This document shows positions 1 to 9,000 of a DNA stretch of 64,000 bases, piece after piece; position 1 is the first letter of the stretch, and each line of letters opens with the position of its first letter. The stretch comes from Choricystis sp. odSpoLacu1 (taxonomy: Eukaryota; Chlorophyta; Trebouxiophyceae): positions 682,001 through 746,000 of the forward strand of contig OY253652.1 of assembly GCA_958009055.1 (NCBI GenBank), given 5' to 3'. The notes beneath the pieces are model-generated. The model was not told the origin of the DNA and did not search any database. It saw nothing but the letters and a program-made list of their open reading frames with translations. The translations under genes and the position numbers were made by a program.

Positions 1-389
1 ATCGTGCGCCGCAACGAGCACATCAGCACTCGCAGCCGCGCCCAGTCGGCCACCCCACGCCAGCGGCGGCACACGGAGCGCAGGGTCAGGTGGGTGCCGC
101 GGGGGGGGTCGGTCGCGGTGACGACGTCGCCCTCGCCATACACGCGCCCAAAAATCTCGTGCAGCATGTCGTCCGGCAGGTCGTCGAACGTGGTGGCCAG
201 CGCCTTGTCAATCACATCCCGCCAGCGGCGGCAAACGGAGCGCAGCGCCAGTTGGGTGCCGCGGGGGGTTTGAGTCCGGTCGATTTCGACGACCTGGCCT
301 TCGTCGACCATGCGCGCAATGACTGTGAGCAGCGCGTTGTCGGTCAGCTCGTGGCGTTGGCTCATCAACCATGTTGAGGACAGGCTCAT
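1..389 (-). CDS. F-box-like protein, 5' part only
   Basis: Open frame read on the minus strand and running off the left edge of the window. The start is either the ATG at 389 or the one at 365; an in-frame stop lies just upstream at about 396-398. The protein carries two copies of an F-box-like segment: PRGTQLALRSVCRRWR near residue 45 and PRGTHLTLRSVCRRWR near residue 95, with LPDDMLHEIFGRV between them. The LPDD..L..IF and LRSVCRRWR patterns match the first and second halves of F-box motifs, which in other proteins recruit SKP1 of SCF ubiquitin ligases. Substrate-binding repeats would lie beyond the edge. The first 15-20 bp overlap a formyltransferase-like fragment on the other strand, so the true 5' end is uncertain. 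The F-box assignment comes from pattern recognition only. Confidence 0.55.
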   Translation of the reverse strand, partial: MSLSSTWLMSQRHELTDNALLTVIARMVDEGQVVEIDRTQTPRGTQLALRSVCRRWRDVIDKALATTFDDLPDDMLHEIFGRVYGEGDVVTATDPPRGTHLTLRSVCRRWRGVADWARLRVLMCSLRRT

Positions 390-600
390 CGTGTTTCACG
401 ACTCGCTGCTGCCCAAGTATCGTGGATTCGCGCCGCTGGTCAAAGGTTTGATTTGTGGAGAGACACGGTTTGGGGTGACGGCGCTGTTTGGTGCGTCACA
501 ATATGATGCTGGCGACATTCTCTTCCAAGCAAGCGTTGGCATTACTTACCCAATCGCAATTTCCGATCTCATTACCCGCGTGGCCGACTGCTACGTGACG
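373..600 (+). pseudogene. Formyltransferase-like fragment
   Basis: A short plus-strand frame encodes a stretch typical of formyltransferase-fold enzymes (methionyl-tRNA formyltransferase and sugar N-formyltransferases). It shows the loop VFHDSLLPKYRGFAPL followed about 30 residues later by QYDAGDIL, which holds the conserved catalytic Asp. Only the middle of the usual 200-300 residue domain is present. No start codon with a matching N-terminal half is visible, and after about 600 the frame runs into a TG-rich low-complexity tract. Codon third positions are noticeably more A/T than in the neighbouring genes (tat, gga, aaa, att, tgt are frequent), which suggests a different origin. It could be an exon of a larger gene whose other exons I cannot recognise, but a remnant of a transferred gene fits better. 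Confidence 0.5.
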
Positions 601-900
601 GGGGCAGTGTCGGCCAGGGTGTGTGGGTGTGGGTTTGGGGTGGGTGGGGCGGGTTGGGTGTGGGTTTGGGCGCGGGTGGGTGGGTGAGCGGAAAAAAAAC
701 GACGAAGCGAGAGTGAGTCGGCGCGTCGACGCGCGTTCTTCTCACTCTCGCTTCTGCACTCTCAAAAGCCGGGCCGCGCCGCGCCCTCCCCTCACTCTCC
801 TCTCCCTCTCTCCCCACCACTCACACGAGATCAACTCACGCGCGTCCGTGACGGCGTTTTCACGCCTTTTATATCGCCAACCGCAGGCCCCACCAAGCCC
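601..900. other. Non-coding stretch upstream of the multicopper oxidase
   Basis: The interval begins with a G/T-rich low-complexity tract (about 618-690). It continues with a pyrimidine-rich segment and ends in the presumed promoter of the multicopper oxidase gene. A TATA-like stretch, TTTTATATCG, lies at about 867-876, close upstream of the ATG at 901. No coding pattern is seen on either strand. Confidence 0.4.
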
Positions 901-3900
901 ATGCGCGCCGCATCCCCCCTCCGCGCGGCCGCGCTGGCTCTGGCCCTGGCCTCGGCCGCCGCGTTGCGCCCGCCTCCCGCCACGATTGACGTCAATGTGA
1001 GTTGTGAGGGAGAAGAGGGGAAAATAGATAGAAAAATGTGGAAATCGAGGCGTTTCGCGCGCGCGCCGTGCGCGCGCGCGCTGCGCGCAAACCCTCGCGC
1101 GAACCCTGCGCACTGACCCTCCCTCCCCCCACAGCTCGACCCCACCGCCCTCAAGAAATCCTTCATGGTGGCCAAAGGCATCACCAACAAAACCTTCAAC
1201 CCGGCCGCCGCGGTCAACAACTACAAGGCTGCGGCCGCGTCGCTCTTCAATGCCACAAAATCCGGCGACGGCGGCGCCGCCCTGCGCACCGTGCCCGCCC
1301 GCACCGGCGTCGGCATGCTGCCCGCTTCTCAGCTGGCCACTGTGCGGGTGCCTGGTAGCTCCCTGGACTCGGTGGGCCTGGGCTCAGACCTGGCCGCCCC
1401 CCCCCTCGCCCTGTGCGGCGACGGCGTTGGCATCTGTGGCCCCGGCCTCTGCTGCTCCCAGTCCGGCTTCTGCGCGCGCGACCCCTACTCCTGTGACGGC
1501 ACCTGCCAGCGCGCCTACTCAGGCATGGACGCCCCCTGCAACGGCGCGTTCCCGCCCCCCGTCCCCAAAGACCAGTGGGTGCAAGCCGCACCCGGTGGTG
1601 TGTGCGGCGTGTACGTGGGCGCCTTCTGCCCCGTGGGGCAGTGCTGCACACAGTTTGGGTTCTGCGCCCCCGACAACTTGGACACCCTGCCCCCCGGTTC
1701 CAACCGCACGATGGACGGCGATTTGGAGGCGGGCATCAACCACTGGTGCTCCATCGGGTCGTGCCACCTGGCTGTGTCCCCCTACTCCCCCGCCTGCGCG
1801 GCCGCTCACAAGCTGTTGAAACCCGCGGTGCGCAAGTTCAAGCTGACGCTGGAATATGGGACGGTGAACCCGGATGGTGTGTCAAAACGTGCGATTTTGA
1901 TCAATGGCCAGTTTCCTGGGCCCACGCTGGAGGTCAACCTGGGGGACCAAGTGGTGGTGGAGGTAAGAGAGTTGAACGATGAGGGATGCACGGTTTGGAG
2001 GGAGGTTGTCGAGTTCCAAAAAAACAATCAAAAACTCATCCACCCACCCTCCCTTCCCAACACAGGTGATCAACAAACTGGACGTCGTCACCACCATGCA
2101 CTGGCACGGCATCCTGCAGACCAACTCCCCGGGCGAGGACGGCACCCAGTGGATTGCGCAAAACCCGATCCCGGGCGCCCTGCAGACGGTCGGCCTGCCA
2201 CAACCCGACTCCGACCCCAACGCGCCCCAAAAGTTTACCTACTCCTTTCTTGCATCCGTGCCCGGCACCCTGTGGTACCACTCGCACTACGAAGAACAGT
2301 ATGCTGACGGCGCGCGCGGCGCTCTCATCGTCAAGGCGCCCCCCAGCCTGTCCCAGGTGCAGGATTTTGTGGAGCAGAACAAGGAGCAGCTGTCCGGCGA
2401 GAAGCAGCGCTTCATCGCGCCGCTCGAGTATGAGGTCGACACCCCCGTCCTCCTGTTTGACAACTACCACAAGGAGTACACCGAGCTGCAGGCGTGGTAT
2501 GAGTCGACGGCGACGAATCCTGACGGCGTGGAGCCCGTGCCAGAGGTAAGAAATAAACAAGGTGGCGTGCGTTTTTTTTTTCGCGGAAGCAAAAACAAAG
2601 CCAACTCTCCCCTCCTCCTCCCTTTCCACACACAGTGTCCTCATCAACGGCATCGGCCAAGGCTTCTGCGGCCCGCCCGTCAACGCGCTGAACGTGACCG
2701 CCCCGGGCGGCCCCCTGCCCTGCAACTGGCCCGTGATCAAAGCGAAGGCCGGCAAGTGCACCGTGCCCAAGACGCGGCTGCGCCTGATCAATGCGGCCGC
2801 GTTTGCGCCCATCGACGTGTTCATCGACCACGTTCAGACATGGGTTGTTGAGATTTACAGCATTGGTAGGTTGTGGAATGTGATGGCCTGTGTTTTGCAG
2901 ACAATCCGCAAGATCCTCACTTACACCAATCACCCAAACACACACACTCAGCCGTCAGCCCGGTCTTCATTCCAGGCCCAATCCGCGTCAACGTGGGCCA
3001 GCGCGTGTCGGTGGCCATCTGCTCGGATGAAGTCGAAGACCGCGCCGTGCTGATGCGCGTCGCGATGGACCAGGCCGCCTTCTTTGAACCGTCCCCCGCC
3101 CCCGTGTCGTCCGCCATCGTGCACTTTGGCAAGGGGCCCTGGGACGGCGTCGTGCCCAGTGCGGCGCCCTGGCTGCCGCTGCCGCCCGCGGCGCAGCGCA
3201 ACCAAGCGTTCCAGCAGGCCACCCAACAGTTTGGCCCGCTCGCCTTTGACCGTGGCGTCAAGCCGCCGCCCGCCACGCAGCAGCTGACTGTTGTGATCAA
3301 TGCCGGCACCGTGGACGGCGGGTCCAGCAACGCCTTCTTCATGAATGACATCTCGTTTGTGCCGCCCGACACGCCGTCGATCTTCAGGTGAGAGAGGAGA
3401 GCGAGAGGCGCGATTTTTGGCGCTTCGCCACACGCAAACATGAACAGAAAAAACAGCTGAAGCTCACACATCATTCTTTCATACGGCCGTCTGATGGGCA
3501 ACCCCAACAACGTGGGGTTGAGTGCTAACGCTGCCCCCGGCGAAGTCGGTTCCAACGTCCAGAACTTCACGACGGGCACCGTGCTCGACGTTATCATCAA
3601 TAATTTAGACGGTGGCCAGCATCCAATCCACATTCACGGCTCCTTCTTCACCGTGATGGCGCAGGGCAACGAAGGAGACGGCAATTATGCGGGTCAACCG
3701 CTGAAACCGCTCGTGTTGCGTGATGTGCACACCATTCCCGCCAACTCCTACATTGTCCTTCGGGTGCCCATCTTCAACAAGTTCCCAATGTGAGTGGACA
3801 CAACGGAAGAGTGGGGGTGCGGGGACTTGCCGCGTGGCGTGAGCGTGGTTTTTGCTCGTCTCAAACCCTGCTGCCAACACTTGAAACCCCTATTTACCCC

Positions 3901-3995
3901 TTCTAAATCAAAACAATAGGTTCCTTCACTGCCATATTGAGCCCCACCTCGGTGTAGGCTTGTGCATGGTGCTGAACAGTCTGCTGTCAGGCTGA
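901..3995 (+). CDS. Secreted multicopper oxidase with two hevein-like cysteine modules
   Basis: Laccase/ascorbate-oxidase-type enzyme, expected to oxidise phenolic or metal substrates with O2 at four coppers outside the cell. Coding exons: 901-996, 1135-1962, 2066-2545, about 2636 (or 2601)-2865, 2952-3387, 3463-3789, 3920-3995. The N-terminus MRAASPLRAAALALALASAA is a signal peptide. Exon 2 then encodes two cysteine-rich modules (CGDGVGICGPGLCCSQSGFC and CGVYVGAFCPVGQCCTQFGFC) that resemble chitin-binding hevein/CBM18 domains. The three cupredoxin domains follow. All four copper-binding motifs are visible: MHWHG, WYHSHYEEQ, HPIHIHG and, in the last exon, HCHIEPHLGVG. The exon 3/4 junction does not keep frame with the obvious CACAG acceptor at 2635; an AAG acceptor at 2600 does, adding 11 residues. 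A decayed copy of exon 6 lies downstream. Confidence 0.9.
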
Positions 3996-4680
3996 TATGT
4001 CGGCTGGCGACTTGGCGGTGGCGAAATCGCCGGCTCTGTGTCTGCGTGAAGCTCGCGCCATCCTCGCCACCACTCACGGTGGCCGACAATTTCCCCATCC
4101 TAAAACTGGACCTTATAAACATGTGTCTATAGACGGTCTAAGCAGCAGCGACCACCGTGGTAGCGGTCGGTCGGCCGGCCTGTTGTGTCTCTTTTTGGTT
4201 TTGGGTACCCCTCTCCCGTTACTACCCCCTTCCTCGTCTAGGCCCCGCCTTTCCACCCCCATGCACAAACGAGTTCTATTGTTTCGTATGTGCGTCCGAT
4301 GAGCGCACACACAAAACACGATGAACTGGTTGTGAACAAACTCTCCCCTTTTTTCTTCTTCCGGGTTGTCCATCCATCTTAATGAGTTGAGGCGCGCAAC
4401 GAGCGGCGCCGATGGCATTTCCCCCCCTTACTTCCCTCCACAAACACTGTGCAAATCCAAAAAACACACGTGCGCAGTCACGAGAAAAAAACGATTTTCA
4501 CTTGCATCACAAACCGTCTCCCCTGCGTCAGCGCGCGCTGCGGACGCCGTAGCAACATCCTTCATCCGCAGGAGCGGTGCATGAACAGCTGGCCATGCAG
4601 CTGAAAAACGTGCTGGTTGCCCGTGCGAGCAGGTAGGGGGTGCTTTCCAGCACCCTTCCCTTCCAGTGCGTCGGCTTTAG
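3996..4680. other. Gene-free interval after the multicopper oxidase
   Basis: This is the 3' flank of the multicopper oxidase gene, less GC-rich than the surrounding genes and without a convincing reading frame. The only structure I see is the first copy of an 18-bp direct repeat at 4466-4483, whose partner lies beyond the pseudo-exon. Confidence 0.5.
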
Positions 4681-4971
4681 TTTCAACGTCCAGAACTTCA
4701 CGACGGGCACTGTGCTCGACGTTATCATCAATAATATAGAGGTGACCTGCATCCAATCCACCTTCATGGCTCCTTCTTCACCGTGAAGGCGCAGGGCAAC
4801 GGAGACGGCAATTGCGGGTCAACTGCTGAAACCGCTCGTGCTGACCATTCCCGCGAATTCCCTACATCGTCCTTCGGGGTGCCCATCTTCAACAAGTTCT
4901 CAGTCCCCCCCCCCCCCAATCCTCCATTGAAAACACGGCACAAGTCAAGGATTACACGTGCGCAGTCACGA
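4466..4971. repeat. 18-bp direct repeat bracketing the pseudo-exon
   Basis: The sequence ACACGTGCGCAGTCACGA occurs at 4466-4483 and again at 4954-4971 in the same orientation, 488 bp apart. The decayed multicopper oxidase exon copy (4681-4903) lies between the two. They could be target-site or recombination footprints of the duplication, or part of a larger older duplication; the flanking bases do not extend the match. Confidence 0.6.
4681..4903 (+). pseudogene. Decayed duplicate of multicopper oxidase exon 6
   Basis: This segment is a diverged copy of about 3553-3790, inside the sixth coding exon of the upstream oxidase. Long blocks are identical or nearly so, for example AACGTCCAGAACTTCACGAC at the left end and GCCCATCTTCAACAAGTTC at the right. 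The copy has several small deletions that break the frame, and the region matching the HPIHIHG copper motif is altered and out of frame (cATCCAATCCACcTTCAtGG). There is no matching upstream or downstream exon, so it cannot make an enzyme. It is a partial tandem duplication that has decayed. Confidence 0.85.
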
Positions 4972-4995
4972 ATACAGAAGACAAACTGCTCGTTC

Positions 4996-5790
4996 TCATT
5001 TCTCCACCACAAACCGCCGCCCCCCCGCCAACGCATGCACCGGCGCCACCACCCCCCTCCTCCTCGCCCGCCCCACCAGCACATCCTCCAGCCGCCTCGC
5101 CAGCCGCACCGCGCGCGGCTCCCCGACCAACGTGATGGGGGCCGGGCGCACAGTCAGCATGGCGTGGCGGTTGCCGTAGACGATGTCTGTCAGGTATCGA
5201 TCCCCCACCATGACGAGGCGGTCGGCAGGCACCCCAAAGTGGGCGAACAAAGCGTCGGTTGTACCAGCAGGTTTTTTGGAGGAGTGTCGGATGACGGCGA
5301 CGCCGAGGGCGGTTTCCAGGGCGTCCGCCTCATCGCCGTCGGGGTCGTACTGTTTCAGACCCGCTGAGTTGCTCAGCAACGCCACCCTGTCTGCGCCAAA
5401 GGCAGCGGTCGCGCCCGCGACCGCTGCCGCGCCTGCGGGGGTCAGCGTGCGCGCGTATGGCTCGGTCAGCGTGTTGTCTTTGTCGAATACAGCGCCGCGA
5501 AAACCTGCCTCCGCCAGCGCGCCCCAATCCACTTCATCCACCGACGCCACCGCCACGTGAGGCAGCAGCAAGGATGCTGTGGACGCGCCTCCCAGGGCCA
5601 CTCGAAAAAACAGGCTGATGCCGGCTGGGTTGAACGACTGGCCGAGGCGCGCGGTGAGCGAGCGGCGGGCGCGGGGGTGGGGTGGCTGGGGGGGCGGCGC
5701 TGCCCCAGCCGCCCGCGGTGGCACGGGGGTTGTGCGCCCCCGCGGGCGGAGCAGGGATGTGGTGGCGCCGGCGTCGGGGAGGGACGGCAT
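4996..5790 (-). CDS. Phosphatidylglycerophosphate phosphatase, GEP4/PGPP1 type (HAD family)
   Basis: Predicted to dephosphorylate phosphatidylglycerophosphate to phosphatidylglycerol, the last step of PG synthesis in mitochondria (yeast GEP4) or plastids (plant PGPP1). All HAD motifs of this family are visible: FDKDNTLTEP near residue 102 (nucleophile Asp), LLSNSAG (motif II), a KKP lysine (motif III), and VGDRYLTDIVYGN (motif IV). A basic, Pro/Ala-rich N-terminus precedes a short hydrophobic segment (GISLFFRVALGG), consistent with organelle import and membrane association. I chose the ATG at 5790; an in-frame ATG at 5880 would add 30 unconvincing residues. There are no introns. It is the first of a run of minus-strand genes. 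Confidence 0.85.
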   Translation of the reverse strand: MPSLPDAGATTSLLRPRGRTTPVPPRAAGAAPPPQPPHPRARRSLTARLGQSFNPAGISLFFRVALGGASTASLLLPHVAVASVDEVDWGALAEAGFRGAVFDKDNTLTEPYARTLTPAGAAAVAGATAAFGADRVALLSNSAGLKQYDPDGDEADALETALGVAVIRHSSKKPAGTTDALFAHFGVPADRLVMVGDRYLTDIVYGNRHAMLTVRPAPITLVGEPRAVRLARRLEDVLVGRARRRGVVAPVHALAGGRRFVVEK

Positions 5791-6009
5791 CGCGGGAGGT
5801 GAGAAATGGGGTCGAATTGTGTTGTTTCGACGTGCGCGGCCGTTGTCCTCTCTCTCATTTTTTCGTTGATCCATTATCACGTTCCCGCTTCACAGTTGTT
5901 TGCACAGACGGTTAAAAAGTCCACGCACACACCGGCAGATGGTACGTATAAAAAAAGGGGGAGACAGCCTTTGTCAACGCCAACGCAAACATCACACACA
6001 CCACCTTCT

Positions 6010-9000
6010 TCACCCCAGCGGCCGCGCAAACCGCTCCCGAATCCGCCGCTCCAGCTTGGCAACATCCTCCGCGGACAGCGCGCCAAAGCCATCCAGGTCG
6101 GCATCCAGGCGGGACGGCTGGCGGTGGGGAGCGGCGGCAGCACCGCTCACCGCGCGCGGCGGCGGTCCGGACCGCGGCGCACCCACCTCGCAGAGCTCGT
6201 CACTGCCGTTGCTGGCGCGGCCACCAGTCGCGCCTGGGTGGATGGTGGACGTGGACGATGCGGGCGCCAGGCCCGAGGATGAGGAGGGAGGGGTGGAGGC
6301 CGACGCGGCGGGCACGCCGGCGGCGGACGACGGCGACGGGTAGTCGAGCGCCGACGCACGTGCAGTCAACCGCATCGAGTGAACAGCCGACGCCGCTTTG
6401 CCATCATCACTGCTCCCACTGGACCCAACACGCACGCCGCCATGCACCGCAAACGAGGACAGCGACACGGACGCCGCGCGTACCACGCTGGCCGCGGCGC
6501 TGGGCTCAGCCGTCCCCGCCGCGAGGCGCGGGGGCGACCTCTCCTCAGGGTCCAGCAGCCGCGGCCAGCGAGCGGTGGGGGGTTCATCGTCGGAGGGGGG
6601 CACCGGGTCGCGCGCTGCGTCGGCGGCAGCCGCCGCCACAGCCGTGGGAGGCCACCACCCACCCGCTGCGGCCGCGTCGGCGGCGGCCACCGCCACCGAC
6701 TCGTTGACCCCCATGGAGGGAGCGCCCCGCATGGGGGATTCGTCCTCCTCCCGCCACACGGCGGCCGCGGCGGCCCGGTTGACGGGGTGGGTGGCCGGCG
6801 CGTCGGGCGACACCGCGTCCGCCCATACATCCGCGCCGCCGCCGCCGCAGTCCTTGGCTTTGGGGGTGCACGATTCACGCAGCCTCAACGGAGACGTGCG
6901 GGCGGGTGGCGGGCCAGGCGAGTAGGCCGGGTTGAGGGTGAGGGCGCCAGAGCCGCTCGACGCGTGCGGCGGCGAACCGCCGCCCCCGCCGCCGCCGTGG
7001 CGCGCGCGCCGCCGCCGCCCGCGGCACACCAGACACAGTTTCACAATTCCCGCCGTCAACAGCACGCCCACCATGGCGCCACCCGCCGCGATGGACGCGA
7101 TGCGGGCGGCGGGGGCGGGGTTGTGATAGGCGTCGGCCGCGCGTGCGAGGGCAGCTGCGGCTGCCGCGCGCGCGTCATTCTCAGCTCTCTCACCCTCCCC
7201 CTCCTCGATCGCGGGTGCATCCGACGTGGGCCGGCCGGACCCGGCCGGCCGCCCCCGCCTCTTCCACGCGATGGCGGGGCCGGGGGCGGGCGCGTCCTCG
7301 GCCGCCAGCTGGGCGAGGGTGGGCGCGGGGTCGACGGGCGCAAAGACAGCGCGCTCGGCCGCGGCCGCTGCGTGCTCTTGCGCCTCGCGCTGGCGGTAGG
7401 CCGACCCCGCCGCAGTCAGCGAGGCTTCGGCTGCAAATGATTGCGGGGAGGAGCCACCGTCAAAGGGAGTGTTGGCGGTGGCGGCGGGGGCGACAGACTT
7501 GGGGGAGGCTGTCGCTTCGATCGGCGCGACGTCGGGCGCGGTTTCGGTGGGTGCGACTCCATCCACCGGCGCCGCGTCGGGCGCAGTCTGAGCGGGGGCC
7601 ACTCTGGCACCGCCCTGAGCAGCCTGGTCGGACGGCAGGCGCAGGGCGGACGCCAGGCCGCCAAACACGGAGCGCAGTCCGTCGAGCAGGTTCGAGGCTG
7701 GGGCGGATGCGGCAGCAGGCGCAGGCGCTGGGGCGGATGCGGCAGCAGGCGCAGGCGCTGGGGCGGCAGCCACGGTGGGCGCCGGCGTCGGCTTTGGCGT
7801 CGCCACCGGCACCGCAGCCGCCGTCACGTTGGCGTGCGCGGTCGCGTTGGTGTGGGCAGCCGCCCTCACGTTGGCGCCGCCGTGCACCGTCGGGGCCGCG
7901 CGCCGCGCCGCGGCAGCAGCTTCAGCGGCAGCAGTCGCCGCCGTCTGCGCAGCCTCCGTCTCGGCTACAGCCTGCTCCAGCGCGGCCTGCAGCTCGGCCA
8001 GGGCGGCGGGGGGCAGGTCGCCGGTGGCGGCGTCGCTGTCGTCCACCGCGCTCTCGAGCGCTGCACCACCATCCCCACCCTCAATCTTGGCCTCCAACCT
8101 TTCAGCCTCGCTTTCATCAGCCTCCAGCTCGGCGGCCTCCGCCTGGGCTGCCTCCAGTTCGGCGGCCTGGGCCTCGAGTTCAGCCACCTCGCGCTCGCCT
8201 TCCAACGAAACCAGCTCAGCGGCTTCATCCGACGGCCACCCGCTGTCGTCTTTGTGGGCGGGGGGGGGGGACGCGTCTGCCACAAACCCGCCTGAGGCAG
8301 CGGTGGGGGGGCCGGAGGGGGAGGCGGCGGGGTGGCCACCAACTCCTGGGCGTGCGTCGGTGCCGCCGCCCGCAGCGGCAGCAGCAGCCGCCCGCATCAA
8401 GTCGGCGGACAGAGGCTGGGGCGACGGCAGCGCTGTGATGTGGGGCACCGGCATGAGGGCGTCAGGGCCCGCGGCCGTCAACGCGGTTGGGGGCGTCCCC
8501 ACAGCGTCGAGCGGGCGCAGTGGCTGCGGCGCCGTGCTGGCCGCCTCCAGCGCAGCCAGCGCGGACGCCAGCGCGGTGGCGGGGGCGGGCGCCTTGTCGG
8601 CGGGGGCGGGCGCTTTGGCTGTGAATGCGGTGGCAGCAGGCTTGGCGGGGGTGCCGGTGGCGGCCGCGACGGCGGTGGCCGGCGCGGCGGGCGCAGACCG
8701 CGGCACCGCCACCCAGCTCACCGACGGCGACGCGTTGGCGGCTTCTTCGTGAGTCATGGTGGTGGGACCAGTCGGCTGGGGCGGCACGCCGCCCTCAAAC
8801 ACGCCGGCGTCGGCGTGGGGGGCGCGGTCGGCGGGCGCCGCGGCGCGCGGAGCGATCGGGGCCGCGTCTACGGTCGTCGTCGTCTTGTTGCCACCAGCCA
8901 CAGCTGGCGGCTCCGGCTCTCCAGCCACGACCGGCGGAATGGGCTCTGGCGCAATGCCACCATCACTGCCACCCGGCACAAACGCAATCAACTGCGCCGC

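Noticed and set aside
7689..7760. CRISPR-like repeat
   Set aside because: Two directly abutting 30-bp units without spacers, inside a coding low-complexity region of a eukaryotic gene.
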